Positions 34,906-44,701 are shown, counted from the first letter of the stretch. The stretch is 64,000 bases of DNA from Neorhizobium galegae bv. orientalis str. HAMBI 540 (GCF_000731315.1 NZ_HG938354.1:1302001-1366000); one strand, 5' to 3'. Made by a program: numbers and translations. The notes: a model not told the origin generated them from the sequence alone.

Positions 34906-35937
34906 TCAGATGGCGGAGATCATCAGGTGGCGCGCCCTGAGAACATTTCTTTTGAGGATTTCCGGATTGACGAGCCGTTCCGGTCGGGCGCCGGAAAGAT
35001 AGAGGGCGATATTGGACAATGTCCCTTCGACCTGCCGCTCCACGATCTCGATCCCCGCGCCGCCGACATGGGGCGTGGTAATGACGTTCGGCATGCTGCG
35101 CAGCACGTGGTCGGGCGCGAGTGGTTCATCTTCGAACACGTCGAGGCCAGCGGCGCGAAGCCCTCCGGTCTGCAGCGCTTCGATCATGGCGGCCTGGTCG
35201 ACGATCTGGCCGCGGGACGTGTTGATGAGCACGGTGGTCGGCTTCATCAAGCCAAGCGCGCGTCGGTCGATCATCTGCCGCGTCTCCTCGACCAGCGGGA
35301 CGTGCAGCGAGATGACGTCGGCAGTCGAGAAGATCGCATCGAGCTCCGCCCATTGCGCACCGGCCGGCAGGGCAACCTCACGGTCGCGCTGATAGCAGAT
35401 GACGCGGGCCTCGAGGCCGAGCAGGGCGCGTGCTACCTTGCCGCCAACCGCGCCGACGCCGATGATGCCCACGGTCCGGCCGTTCAGCATGAAGGGCTGC
35501 GCACCGGGCAGGTCGCGAAGCCATTTGCCTTCGCGCATGCTGTCGATGAAATCGAGCGATCGCCGCAGGGTGAGCAGCGTCAGCAGGACGGTGTGTTCGG
35601 CTACACTTGGGGAATTGAAGCCGCTGTTGACCGCCACAAGTATCCCGAGCTTCGATAGCAGACCCAAATCGAACCAGTCCGCTCCCGAGCCGGATCGATG
35701 GACGAATTTCAGGTTGGGCGCCTCCGTCACCATGTCCCTTTGGAAGGCGAATGGCAGGACGCGGCGGAAGCCCACGACATCCGCCGGTCGCATCGCTTCC
35801 GCCAGTGCGTGGGGGTCGGTGATGCTGCTAGGGAAGTAACGCACATCGTGCCCGTCAAACCGGTGTCCAACACCTTCGCGATAGGCTTCGTCGAGAAGAA
35901 TGATCATCTGATTGCCATCAAAACGAGGGCGGGACAC
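34906..35937 (-). CDS. D-2-hydroxyacid dehydrogenase (phosphoglycerate dehydrogenase-like), module B
   Basis: 343 aa from a GTG at 35937 (AGGA upstream); the ATG at 35907 (MIILLDEAY) is an alternative. Nucleotide motif GIIGVGAVGGKVARALLG, catalytic Arg in NTSRGQIVDQ, Glu in LDVFEDEPL and His in TTPHVGG are all present, so it should be active. Only 31 bp follow the binding protein gene. It probably reduces or oxidises a 2-hydroxy acid made from the imported compound. Confidence 0.9.
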   Translation of the reverse strand: MSRPRFDGNQMIILLDEAYREGVGHRFDGHDVRYFPSSITDPHALAEAMRPADVVGFRRVLPFAFQRDMVTEAPNLKFVHRSGSGADWFDLGLLSKLGILVAVNSGFNSPSVAEHTVLLTLLTLRRSLDFIDSMREGKWLRDLPGAQPFMLNGRTVGIIGVGAVGGKVARALLGLEARVICYQRDREVALPAGAQWAELDAIFSTADVISLHVPLVEETRQMIDRRALGLMKPTTVLINTSRGQIVDQAAMIEALQTGGLRAAGLDVFEDEPLAPDHVLRSMPNVITTPHVGGAGIEIVERQVEGTLSNIALYLSGARPERLVNPEILKRNVLRARHLMISAI

Positions 35938-35968
35938 AGGTTCCTGACCTTATGCCCCCATGATTGCG

Positions 35969-37501
35969 CTACCGGGAAAGCTTTACAGTGTTGAAATACA
36001 CGAAGCCATCGTCGCGCGGCGTCCAGGTCGTCCGGGCGGACAGGCCGTGGATGTAGTCGATGCCGAAAATCGGGATGACCCAGTATTTGCCATAGGCATC
36101 CGCCCAGAGGCTGCGATAGGCCGTGACCCGCTCGCTGCCGCTCAGAACGGCCGCCTTGTCCATGCCGGCCTGGAATGCCACATCGTCGGAATGCGAGAAC
36201 TGGCCGGTTCCGTAGTAGAAGTTCATCACGCGACTGGTGTCGAACTGGATGTTGCTCGCCGAAATGATGATCATGTCGGTTCGCTCCTGGCCTTCCTTGT
36301 TCGCAAACAGCAGGTCGCGCCAGGGGCCGGCTTCCATCGGGACCAGCGTGACCTTGAGGCCCGTCTCCTGCAGCATGCCCTGCATGGCCTCGGCAAGTTC
36401 GCTGACATTCGGAATGAGGTCGGTGCGCACGATCAGCTTGAGCTGCTTGCCGGTTGCTCCCGCGGTGCTGACGAGGTTCTTGGCCTCGGCCGGGTTGCTG
36501 GGATATTCCTTGAGGTCGGGATTGAAGCCGAGCGCCGAGGGCCGGATGATCTGGCCGTTCAGGGGCGTCGAAACACCCGGATAGAGCGCCTGCCGGATGG
36601 TAGCCGTGTCGATCGCTTGCGAAATCGCCTTGCGCACGTTGACGTCGGCAAGAACCGGGTTCTTGACATTCAGACGGAGGAATACGGCCTCGGTCGTATG
36701 TTCCGCCACGGACTTCGGCAGGGGCTTTGCCTGCTCCTGGGAGATATTGACGGCGATGTCGGCCTCTCCGGCCCGCACCATTGCCGCCCGAACGGCCGCT
36801 TCGGAGCGCGAGACGATGCGCACCTGTTCTATCGTCGGTCTGTTCTTGCCATCCCAGTAGTTCGGGTTGGCCTTGAGGGTGATGTGGCTGCCCTTGACCC
36901 ACTCCGACAGCGTATAGGGACCGGTCCCAATCGCGCTGGTCGCGGTGGCCTCATCGCTCGTCGAAGTCAGCCATTTTGGTGCCATGATGTAGAGCTTGAG
37001 CAGCCGGCTCGGCAGCGTCGGGTCTGGCGACATGGTCTTGATATCGACCGTCATGTCGTCGATCTTCGTGGCGCTTTCGATGGTGCTGTAATCACCGCGG
37101 CAACGGCTCGACATTTTGGGGTCGAAGTAATACTTGATCGTCTCGGCGACGGCCGTGGCATCCAGCGCCTCGCCGTTGGAGAACTTTATCCCGGGCCGCA
37201 GCTTGAACCGCCAGGTGACCTTGTCGGTCTGCTGAAAGCTCTCCGCCAGCCATCCGACGACCGACCCGTCGGCTGCACGCTGGGTAAGGCGTTCATAGAT
37301 GTTGTCGGTCACGAAATTGGTTTCGTAGCGGCATGCATCACGCGGCAGCATCGTCGCGGGCTCAGCCCCGATCGCGACCGTCAGCGCTGCGGCAGTCTGG
37401 GCATACACGGTCCCGGTGGCGAGCGGCAGAGCCGAAATGCCGGCAAATACGCTCAGGGTGACCGCAAGACATGATGGAAGAATCGGCTTCATTTTCATCA
37501 T
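35969..37501 (-). CDS. Dpp/Opp-type ABC transporter substrate-binding protein (SBP_bac_5), module B
   Basis: 510 aa. Signal peptide about residues 1-34 ending VYAQT. Body: TVAIGAEPATMLPRDACRYE, NIYERLTQRAADGSVVGWLA, WRFKLRPGIKFSNGEALDA, IGTGPYTLSEWVKG and VNVRKAISQAID. Strong RBS GAGGAGGAG before the ATG at 37501. It is about 100 bp downstream of the permeases. The ligand is probably related to but distinct from that of module A. Confidence 0.93.
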   Translation of the reverse strand: MMKMKPILPSCLAVTLSVFAGISALPLATGTVYAQTAAALTVAIGAEPATMLPRDACRYETNFVTDNIYERLTQRAADGSVVGWLAESFQQTDKVTWRFKLRPGIKFSNGEALDATAVAETIKYYFDPKMSSRCRGDYSTIESATKIDDMTVDIKTMSPDPTLPSRLLKLYIMAPKWLTSTSDEATATSAIGTGPYTLSEWVKGSHITLKANPNYWDGKNRPTIEQVRIVSRSEAAVRAAMVRAGEADIAVNISQEQAKPLPKSVAEHTTEAVFLRLNVKNPVLADVNVRKAISQAIDTATIRQALYPGVSTPLNGQIIRPSALGFNPDLKEYPSNPAEAKNLVSTAGATGKQLKLIVRTDLIPNVSELAEAMQGMLQETGLKVTLVPMEAGPWRDLLFANKEGQERTDMIIISASNIQFDTSRVMNFYYGTGQFSHSDDVAFQAGMDKAAVLSGSERVTAYRSLWADAYGKYWVIPIFGIDYIHGLSARTTWTPRDDGFVYFNTVKLSR

Positions 37502-37602
37502 TTATGTCTCCTCCTCTTTGCGCCTTTTCCGGCGCTGCTTTTCTGTAGACGAAGATTGCGCCCGTTTGGACAAACGGCGCTGTCAAGCAGATGACAACTG
37601 CC

Positions 37603-38538
37603 TCAATGCTTGGTCAGCCGGGCAGCAATGCGTTTGCGATAGATCGGATCGTTGACGCTGCGCGCCCAGCCCGCAAGCAGATTGGTCGACAGCGTCGTCA
37701 GCGCGATGGCGAGGCCGGGGAAGGTCACCAGCCACCAGGCCGAGTCGATGTAGGATCGTCCCTGCGCTAGCATCAGGCCCCAGGAGGCGTCCGGTGGCTG
37801 GATACCCATGCCGAGGAAGCTTAGTCCCGCCTCCGACAGCATAACGCGGCCGAACTCCAGCGAGATGAGGATCAGCAAAGTCGATGTGAGGTTGGGCAGG
37901 ATGTGAAACACCACGATGCGCAGATGCGTCGCGCCGAGCGAGCGCGCGGCCTCGACAAAAAGCGTCTGGCTGAGCGACAGGGTCGTCGCCCGGGTGACGC
38001 GGGCAATCGCCATCCAGCGCGTCAGTGCCAGCACGAGGACCAGATTTGCGATGCTCGGCCCGGCGGAATAGATGATGATGAGCGCAAGGAGCATCTGGGG
38101 GAAACCCATCTGGATATCCACCAGACGCATGATGATGTCGTCCGTCCGTCCGCCCCGATAGCCGGCGATCAGACCCAGCGTAATGCCGATCACGCTGGAA
38201 ATAATGATAGTAATGAAGCCGACGCCGAGTGAGATGCGGGCGCCGAAGATCAGGCGTGCCAGGAGATCGCGGCCCAGCTGGTCTGTACCGAGGACATGAA
38301 GCCCCAGATTGCTTGCAAACATCGGGGGCTTGTTGCGGCCGAGCAGATTCTGCTTGAGCGGATCCAGCAGAACGCCCAGCTGAACGAGCTGGTCTGCGAA
38401 TACGGCCCCGGCTGTTACCACGAGCAGGAAAATGACGGCTGTGAGCGCGACCGGGTCGTGCAGCAACAGGGACCAGTTGGAGAGCGGCCTGCGACGCCGA
38501 CCTGTATCGCGTTCACGGGAAGAAGTCACAACAGCCAT
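37603..38538 (-). CDS. ABC transporter permease (DppC type), module B
   Basis: 311 aa from the ATG at 38538 with GAGGTGG upstream. Hydrophobic helix at about 25-48, then LGTDQLGRDLLARLIFGARI and the EAA loop FVEAARSLGATHLRIVVFHI LP. The gene starts 10 bp after the DppB-type permease. A longer in-frame start would overlap that gene. Confidence 0.92.
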   Translation of the reverse strand: MAVVTSSRERDTGRRRRPLSNWSLLLHDPVALTAVIFLLVVTAGAVFADQLVQLGVLLDPLKQNLLGRNKPPMFASNLGLHVLGTDQLGRDLLARLIFGARISLGVGFITIIISSVIGITLGLIAGYRGGRTDDIIMRLVDIQMGFPQMLLALIIIYSAGPSIANLVLVLALTRWMAIARVTRATTLSLSQTLFVEAARSLGATHLRIVVFHILPNLTSTLLILISLEFGRVMLSEAGLSFLGMGIQPPDASWGLMLAQGRSYIDSAWWLVTFPGLAIALTTLSTNLLAGWARSVNDPIYRKRIAARLTKH

Positions 38539-38548
38539 CAATCCACCT

Positions 38549-39466
38549 CTACGAATACCGGATGCGCGGATCGAGCCACGCATAGGCGAGATCGACGATC
38601 AGGTTTACCGCGATGACAGTCAGCGCCACGAAGATGACGCTTGCCTGAATGACGGCGAAGTCGCGCCGCTCGATGGCGTCGATGGTCAGCTTGCCGATGC
38701 CAGGCCAACCGAAGATGACCTCGATCACGACCGAACCGTTCAGCAGTCCGATGATCTCGTCGCCCAGTATGGTGACGATCGGCAGCAGCGCGTTTCGCAA
38801 ACCGTGACGGATGACGATGACGCTTTCGTACAGCCCCTTGCTGCGGGCGGTCACCAGATATTGGGCATTCAGAACATCCAGCATGCTGGTCTTCACCACC
38901 TGCGCGAGGCGACCGATGCTCTGTGCCGAGATCGCCAGCATCGGCAGGATGAGATATTCAAAGCCGCCGTAGCCGGACGTCTTGAGCCAGCCGAGCTGCA
39001 CGGAAAACACCGTGATCAGCAGCAATGCCAGCCAAAACGTCGGCACCGAGAGACCGAAGATCGATATGACCGTCGCCAGCCGGTCGAAGATCGACCCCGG
39101 CTTCAATGCTGCGCCGATGCCAACCGGAAGTGCGATAGCGAACGCGAAGGTCAGGGTTGCGAAAGCCAGAAGCGCGGTTGCAGGAAAACGGGACAGAACC
39201 AGCCCCATGGCCGGTACGTTCTGCCAGAGCGACATGCCGAAATCGCCGCGCAGCAAGTCCAGCACGTAGTAGCCGAACTGCGCGATGAGGGGATCGTTAA
39301 GGCCCAGCACCTGTCGCATCTGCAGATACTGCTGCTCGGTCGCATCGATCGGCAACATCAGGCGGGCGACGTCGCCGATCTGACGGGTCACGAAAAACAC
39401 GACGATCGTCAGCCCGGCGAGAACAAAAAGCGACTGGACCAGGCGTCGTAAGACATATTGCGCCAA
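38549..39466 (-). CDS. ABC transporter permease (DppB type), module B, TTG start
   Basis: 305 aa. N-terminal helix MAQYVLRRLVQSLFVLAGLT, EAA loop NAQYLVTARSKGLYESVIVI RHGLRNALLP. The start codon is TTG at 39466, supported by GGGAGGAA about 6 bp upstream and by the family N-terminus. First transporter gene of the minus arm, 110 bp after the Crp/Fnr gene. Confidence 0.92.
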   Translation of the reverse strand: MAQYVLRRLVQSLFVLAGLTIVVFFVTRQIGDVARLMLPIDATEQQYLQMRQVLGLNDPLIAQFGYYVLDLLRGDFGMSLWQNVPAMGLVLSRFPATALLAFATLTFAFAIALPVGIGAALKPGSIFDRLATVISIFGLSVPTFWLALLLITVFSVQLGWLKTSGYGGFEYLILPMLAISAQSIGRLAQVVKTSMLDVLNAQYLVTARSKGLYESVIVIRHGLRNALLPIVTILGDEIIGLLNGSVVIEVIFGWPGIGKLTIDAIERRDFAVIQASVIFVALTVIAVNLIVDLAYAWLDPRIRYS

Positions 39467-39577
39467 TAATTCCTCCCGTTACCGGCCTCCTCGCCGGTTT
39501 GGACTTTTGCGGCGATCATACACCGCAAGCGGGCGGGTTCTGTCACATGGCCGACAAGAACCGGGCGAACGACGTGG

Positions 39578-40273
39578 CTAGTCGCCACGTGTGCGTTCGA
39601 GCAGTTCATCCAGCCGGGAGGGGTTCTGAAGCTTGATGGAGCGAAGGCCCAGCTCCACGAGGCCCGCATCCCGCATTTCTCCCAGGATGGTCGTGACAGT
39701 CTGGCGGCTGAGGTCGCAGACGCGGCTGATCTCCTCGTGGGTAATTCGCAGCTGTGGCTGTGGCGAACTGACCAGTTCCGGCGTGCTCCGTGCCAATTGC
39801 AGAAGCACATAGCCCACCTTGCTATAGGCGGTCGTCCCGCGCAATTCAGCGCGCATCTCGCTCGATCGGGTGAAACGGAACATCATGCTGCCCAGCATTG
39901 CAAGCATGATATCCGGGCGGCTGGCCAGCATGTCGAGGAAGGCGTCGGTGCCAAGTTCCCAGATTTCGGCATCGTGAAGCACCCCCGCCTGGCGGGTCCG
40001 CTGTTCACCGATCACCGCTTCCGAATAGCCGAAAGGCTCGCGCGGCCCTCGGATCGACAGGGTCACCTCCCGGCCGGATGCGTTGAGCCCGGACGTTTCG
40101 ATCACTCCGCTTTTGACCGCGTAGACCGCCTTGGCCGGCATTCCCTGATGAAAAATGACGTCCTTGCGGGCAAACGAGCGCAGAATTCCGCGCTCCGCTA
40201 TCGCATCGGTTATGTCGGCACGCCAGTCGGCGACGGACTTTTTTCTGAACTGGGCAATGAGAGGGGCGGTCAT
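39578..40273 (-). CDS. Crp/Fnr-family transcriptional regulator
   Basis: 231 aa. N-terminal cyclic-nucleotide-binding fold with GILRSFARKDVIFHQGMPAK and VYAVKSGVIETS; C-terminal HTH_Crp with THEEISRVCDLSRQTVTTIL GEMRDAGLVE (about 185-215). No Fnr-type cysteine cluster is seen at the N-terminus, so the effector may be a cyclic nucleotide or a pathway ligand. It heads the minus arm and faces the plus arm across 167 bp, a usual position for a divergon's own regulator. Confidence 0.9.
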   Translation of the reverse strand: MTAPLIAQFRKKSVADWRADITDAIAERGILRSFARKDVIFHQGMPAKAVYAVKSGVIETSGLNASGREVTLSIRGPREPFGYSEAVIGEQRTRQAGVLHDAEIWELGTDAFLDMLASRPDIMLAMLGSMMFRFTRSSEMRAELRGTTAYSKVGYVLLQLARSTPELVSSPQPQLRITHEEISRVCDLSRQTVTTILGEMRDAGLVELGLRSIKLQNPSRLDELLERTRGD

Positions 40274-40440
40274 GGTGACAAGCTTTTCAACGTCGGTCCC
40301 TCCAGTTGTCGCCCAGACGACGGAACAGATACGGCGACATTGCCTATTATCGACCTGGGCCGAAGATCGTCAAGCTGATCACAAACGCCCGGCATACGCC
40401 ACCGGCGTCTGTACTAGTGAATATTCAAGGAGACACGGGC
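40274..40440. promoter_or_regulatory. Divergent control region of module B
   Basis: The gap between the Crp/Fnr gene and the enolase gene must hold promoters for both arms. I see no clean Crp-type TGTGA-N6-TCACA dyad. The plus-arm RBS is AAGGAG at 40428-40433, before a TTG start. Candidate site of autoregulation; inferred from arrangement. Confidence 0.45.
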
Positions 40441-41574
40441 TTGAAGATCGCTCGGATTGAGACGTTTCGTTACTGGGCCAAATGGAAAAACTGGATCTTC
40501 GTGAGAGTGGAGACCGATGACGGCCTGCATGGCTGGGGCGAAGCATCGCTCGCCGGTGCAGTCGATGCGGTGGAACGTTCCATCCATGAGCTGGGCCAGG
40601 TGCTGATCGGGCAGGATGCGGGCGGCGTCGAGCGACATTGGCAGGCCATGTTCCATACCTGGCGGTGGCGCGGCGGCGCCATTCAGTCCACCGCCCAGTC
40701 GGCGCTCGACATTGCCCTGTGGGACCTCGAAGGAAAGCGTCTCGGCGTCCCCGTCTACCGGTTGCTCGGCGGGCCATTCCATACCCGGATACGGGCCTAT
40801 GCGAGCCATTGGCTAGGCGACGTGAAGACTGCGGAGGAGGCTCATGCCGGCGCCAGGGAGGCTGTACGGCTCGGGTTCACGGCGTTCAAATGGAACCCGT
40901 TCAAGTCACCGCGTTTCCGCACGCACGAGGCGGAAACCATCATGCACGACACCGCGCTCATGGAGGCGGCGCGCGATGGCGCGGGACCCGGTGTTGATAT
41001 CTTCTGCGATCTCGGCGAACGTCTTTCCGCTCGCACCGCGCTGGCCGCCGCCCGCTCCTTCGCCCCCTTCCGTCCGGGTTTCTTCGAGGAACCCCTGCCT
41101 TACGAAAACGCCAAGGCGATGATTGCGCTCAAGCAGCAGATGCCCGTCCCCATCGCCACCGGCGAACATCTGATGAACCGCTGGGAATTCCGCGAACTGG
41201 TGGAGGGAATGGGCGCCGATATCCTGCAGCCCGATCTTTGTCACGGCGGCGGCATCACCGAGGTCAAGCGCATCGCGACATTCGCGGAAAGCCATTTCCT
41301 GACGATGGCGCCACATAATTCGGCAGGGCCGATCGGAACCGCGGCCTCGCTTCATCTCGCGGCATCCATTCCCAACTTCTATATTCTCGAGCAGATGGAG
41401 GGCGAACGCGAGATGCGCGATTCGATCTGTACCGATCCCCTGATCATCGAGGACGGATATTATCTGCTGCCCACCAAGCCGGGACTTGGCACCGACCTGG
41501 ATTTCACCGCAATTGCAGATCGTGCGAGCCAACCCCTGCCGATCCGCCATACAACAGCATCGCGCTGGCACTGA
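40441..41574 (+). CDS. Enolase-superfamily sugar-acid dehydratase (galactonate/mannonate dehydratase-like), module B
   Basis: 377 aa from a TTG at 40441, fixed by AAGGAG 7-8 nt upstream and the family-like N-terminus MKIARIETFRYWAKWKNWIF. Candidate residues: K-x-N in AFKWNPFKSP, Asp in IFCDLGERLS, Glu in FFEEPLPYEN, Glu in IATGEHLMNRWEF, Asp in ILQPDLCHGGG and His in TMAPHNSAGP. This arrangement is typical of galactonate or mannonate dehydratase-like enzymes, which turn an aldonate into a 2-keto-3-deoxy acid, a natural feed for the DapA-type lyase in this module. Confidence 0.88.
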   Translation: MKIARIETFRYWAKWKNWIFVRVETDDGLHGWGEASLAGAVDAVERSIHELGQVLIGQDAGGVERHWQAMFHTWRWRGGAIQSTAQSALDIALWDLEGKRLGVPVYRLLGGPFHTRIRAYASHWLGDVKTAEEAHAGAREAVRLGFTAFKWNPFKSPRFRTHEAETIMHDTALMEAARDGAGPGVDIFCDLGERLSARTALAAARSFAPFRPGFFEEPLPYENAKAMIALKQQMPVPIATGEHLMNRWEFRELVEGMGADILQPDLCHGGGITEVKRIATFAESHFLTMAPHNSAGPIGTAASLHLAASIPNFYILEQMEGEREMRDSICTDPLIIEDGYYLLPTKPGLGTDLDFTAIADRASQPLPIRHTTASRWH

Positions 41575-41595
41575 CCGACACCCGAGGAGACCGAC

Positions 41596-42660
41596 ATGCC
41601 CATGATTTCCGCATCCCGCATGCACCAGCTGGTGCAGGAAACCCTTGTCGCCGCCGGACTGACCGACGAAGAGGCGACGATTTGCGCCGATGCATCGGTC
41701 TTCGCGGACCTGCGCGGGGCCTCCACCCACGGTATCGTCTATATCGTTCGCCGCACGCTGGAGAGCATTCGCGACGGCAAGACCGTCTCCGGGTCGGTGA
41801 TCGAGACCGTCAAGGAAAGCAGTGCGACGGCGCTTCTCAAGACCGCCGGTGTCGTCGGACCGGTCATGGGCAGGCAGGCGATGGAAATCGCGATCGACAA
41901 GGCCGAAACCAGCGGTACCGGGATCGTCAACACCTTCAACGGCAACCCCATCGGCCTGCTTGGCTATTATGCCAATCTCGCCGCCCAAAAAGGCATGGTC
42001 GGCATTGTCATGGCCAACACCTCGCCGTCGGCGGCACCCTATGGCGGCACCAGTCTGGTGCTCGGCACCAATCCCTTCGCCTATGCCGCCCCCTCCTCGT
42101 CGAGCCGGCCGATCCTCTTCGACATCGCCACCACAGTCGCGTCCTACGGCAAGCTGCAGCGCGCAAAGCGGCGCGGGGATCGGCTGCCGGACGGCTGGCT
42201 GATCGACAGGCAGGGCAATCCGGTGAACGATCCGGCAAAGGCCGACGAAGGCGTGATGCTTCCCTGCGGCGGCCACAAGGGGTCGGGCCTTGCCATCCTG
42301 ATCCACCTGCTCACGGGCGCGCTGTCCGGCACCACCGTCGGCGGCGAGGACACCCACAATCATCCCGACCTCGCAAGGCGCGGCCAGGGGGCGCTGTTCA
42401 TGGCAATCGATCCGGATTGGTTTGCGTCCGGCGGCGTCTTTGCGGATCTGGTCGAAAAGCAGATCGGCTTCATTCATGACGCGGCCCCCCTTCCGGGGGG
42501 CAAAAATCCGATATATCCCGGTGAACGGGGATGGGCCGAACTCGACCGGAGAACGCAAGAGGGAATCCCGGTTCCGGAGGAGGACTGGGCAGTGGTGATC
42601 AAGGCGATCCAGCAGTCGAAGCTGTCGACGGACCATCTGTTGCGCGGAATCCCGTCATGA
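41596..42660 (+). CDS. Ldh family (malate/L-lactate dehydrogenase, YlbC/ComC type) oxidoreductase, module B
   Basis: 354 aa NAD(P)H-dependent dehydrogenase of the non-Rossmann Ldh2/MDH2 family. Visible: LRGASTHGIVYIVRR near residues 36-50 with the substrate His, GMVGIVMANTSPSAAPYGG, LGTNPFAYA, and GGHKGSGLAILIHLLTGAL SG. The family reduces 2-keto acids such as ureidoglycolate, 2,3-diketogulonate or delta-1-piperideine carboxylate. RBS GAGGAGA. Its stop overlaps the next ATG (ATGA). Confidence 0.9.
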   Translation: MPMISASRMHQLVQETLVAAGLTDEEATICADASVFADLRGASTHGIVYIVRRTLESIRDGKTVSGSVIETVKESSATALLKTAGVVGPVMGRQAMEIAIDKAETSGTGIVNTFNGNPIGLLGYYANLAAQKGMVGIVMANTSPSAAPYGGTSLVLGTNPFAYAAPSSSSRPILFDIATTVASYGKLQRAKRRGDRLPDGWLIDRQGNPVNDPAKADEGVMLPCGGHKGSGLAILIHLLTGALSGTTVGGEDTHNHPDLARRGQGALFMAIDPDWFASGGVFADLVEKQIGFIHDAAPLPGGKNPIYPGERGWAELDRRTQEGIPVPEEDWAVVIKAIQQSKLSTDHLLRGIPS

Positions 42661-43706
42661 CGCTGACGCAGACGCAGACGCAGACGCAGACGGCGCAACC
42701 ACTTCTCGATGTGCGCGGGCTGACCACGAATTTCTACACGGAGGACGGGATCGTGCGCGCCGTGCGCGACGTATCGTTCCATGTCATGCCTGGAGAGACG
42801 CTGGGGGTGGTCGGAGAATCGGGGTGCGGCAAGAGCATCACCGGCCTCTCGATCATGAGGTTGGTTCCAACTCCCCCTGGCAGGATAGATGGCGGCGAGG
42901 TTCTGTTCGACGGACGCGATCTGCTGAAGCTTTCCGCCAACGACATGCGGGATGTTCGCGGCAGCAGCATGTCGATGATCTTCCAGGACCCGATGACGTC
43001 GCTCAACCCCGTACTTACGATAGAGCACCAGATCGGCGAAACGGTGCGCCGACATCACGGCCTTACCCGCAGCCAAGCCCGCGCGCATGCCATCGACCTC
43101 CTGCGCAGGGTGGGAATTCCGAATGCCGTGCAGCGTGCCGACGAATATCCCCATCAGTTCTCCGGTGGCATGCGCCAGCGCGTGATGATCGCCATTGCGC
43201 TATCCTGCGACCCGCGTCTGGTCATCGCGGACGAACCCACGACCGCTTTGGACGTGACTATTCAGGCACAGATCCTGGAACTGATGAAGGACCTGCAATC
43301 GCAGCACCGCAGCGGATTGATCATGATCACCCATTCCATGGGCGTGGTCGCCGGGATCGCCGATCGGATACAGGTGATGTACGCCGGCACGATCGTCGAA
43401 ACCGCAACCGCCGAAGAACTGTTCGCCAATCCCCGCCATCCCTATACCGTCGGTCTGATGCAATCGATCCCGCACCTGAACGCGCGCGACAAGACGCCGC
43501 TGCGACCGATCAATGGCCTGCCTCCGGGCCTCATCGATCCGCCCGATGCCTGTCCCTTCGCGCCGCGCTGTTCCTATGCGCGCGCTGCCTGTCGCGAGGT
43601 CCGGCCGCCGCTGCAGGAAGTCACGGCCGGGCATTCGAGCGCCTGCTGGTTCTGGGACGAGGTCTCGCGTGAGCGATCCGCCAGCCTTGCCGGAGCAATC
43701 GCATGA
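42657..43706 (+). CDS. ABC transporter ATP-binding protein (DppD type), module B
   Basis: 349 aa. After a short Thr/Gln tail ([14 protein letters not shown]) encoded by a hexanucleotide repeat come Walker [11 protein letters not shown]-loop [13 protein letters not shown], signature [15 protein letters not shown], Walker [13 protein letters not shown] and switch His IMITHSMGV. The C-terminal [14 protein letters not shown] has the Dpp cysteine motif. It supplies the ATPase for the module B permeases, which are on the other arm. Coupled to both neighbours by ATGA overlaps. Confidence 0.93.
   Translation: MTLTQTQTQTQTAQPLLDVRGLTTNFYTEDGIVRAVRDVSFHVMPGETLGVVGESGCGKSITGLSIMRLVPTPPGRIDGGEVLFDGRDLLKLSANDMRDVRGSSMSMIFQDPMTSLNPVLTIEHQIGETVRRHHGLTRSQARAHAIDLLRRVGIPNAVQRADEYPHQFSGGMRQRVMIAIALSCDPRLVIADEPTTALDVTIQAQILELMKDLQSQHRSGLIMITHSMGVVAGIADRIQVMYAGTIVETATAEELFANPRHPYTVGLMQSIPHLNARDKTPLRPINGLPPGLIDPPDACPFAPRCSYARAACREVRPPLQEVTAGHSSACWFWDEVSRERSASLAGAIA
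42662..42691 (+). repeat. Hexanucleotide repeat in the ATPase N-terminus
   Basis: Four perfect GCAGAC units (42668-42691) preceded by one imperfect unit GCTGAC encode alternating Thr-Gln. Copy changes would keep the reading frame. Confidence 0.85.
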
Positions 43707-44701
43707 CGCACACCGGTCCCCTTCTGGAGGTCCGCGACCTCGTGAAGCACTTCGGCGCAATCCGGAAAGTGGACGGGCGCGATGTGGGAACGGTGAAGGC
43801 CGTCGATGGTATCTCTCTGACCATCGCACGCGGCGAGACGGTGGGCCTTGTCGGCGAGTCCGGTTGCGGCAAGTCCACCGCGGGGCGCGCCATCCTTCAA
43901 TTGCATAGACCGACATCCGGCGCGGTGTTGTTCGAGGGCCGCGACCTCACCAGGCTCAGCGAACGCGAGATGCGACACATGCGCCGCAGGATGCAGATGA
44001 TCTTCCAGGATCCCTATGCATCCCTGAACCCCAAGATGACCGTCGCTCGCATCGTCGGCGAGCCGCTGGTCATCCATAACCTTCTGCCGCAGAAGCAGCG
44101 GCAGGCCCGCGTCGTCGAACTGCTTGAACTCGTCGGGTTGAAGGCGGATGCGGTCAACCGTTATGCGCATGAGTTTTCAGGCGGGCAGCGCCAGCGCATC
44201 GGGATAGCCCGGGCTCTTGCAGCCGATCCAGATCTGATCGTCTGTGACGAGCCGGTTTCGGCGCTCGACGTCTCCATCCAGGCTCAGATCGTCAACCTTC
44301 TGGAGGATCTGCAGAAACGACTGGGAGTAGCTTATCTTTTCATCGCCCATGATCTTTCGGTCGTGCGGCACATCTCAAATCGCGTGGCGGTCATGTATCT
44401 TGGTCGTATCGTCGAGATTGCCGAAAGTGACAAACTCTACGAGGAGCCTTTGCACCCATACACACGCGCGCTGCTCTCAGCCATCCCAATACCTGACCCG
44501 GTGATCGAGAAGCAAAGAAAGCGTATTATCCTATCGGGTGATATTCCAAGCCCCGTAAACCCACCTTCTGGATGTCGCTTCCGCACCCGTTGCCCAGTGG
44601 CCATGGAAATTTGTGCGCAGGTCGATCCGGTTTGCATTGAGCACCGGGACGGCCATCGAGTGGCCTGCCATCTTTACGCGGGTCAGAGCCAGGGGATTTG
44701 A
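43703..44701 (+). CDS. ABC transporter ATP-binding protein (DppF type), module B
   Basis: 332 aa. Walker [11 protein letters not shown]-loop [15 protein letters not shown], signature [16 protein letters not shown], Walker [15 protein letters not shown], switch His FIAHDLSVV, and the C-terminal cysteine motif [14 protein letters not shown]. Last gene of the plus arm; starts in an ATGA overlap. No terminator is obvious after it. Confidence 0.93.
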   Translation: MTHTGPLLEVRDLVKHFGAIRKVDGRDVGTVKAVDGISLTIARGETVGLVGESGCGKSTAGRAILQLHRPTSGAVLFEGRDLTRLSEREMRHMRRRMQMIFQDPYASLNPKMTVARIVGEPLVIHNLLPQKQRQARVVELLELVGLKADAVNRYAHEFSGGQRQRIGIARALAADPDLIVCDEPVSALDVSIQAQIVNLLEDLQKRLGVAYLFIAHDLSVVRHISNRVAVMYLGRIVEIAESDKLYEEPLHPYTRALLSAIPIPDPVIEKQRKRIILSGDIPSPVNPPSGCRFRTRCPVAMEICAQVDPVCIEHRDGHRVACHLYAGQSQGI

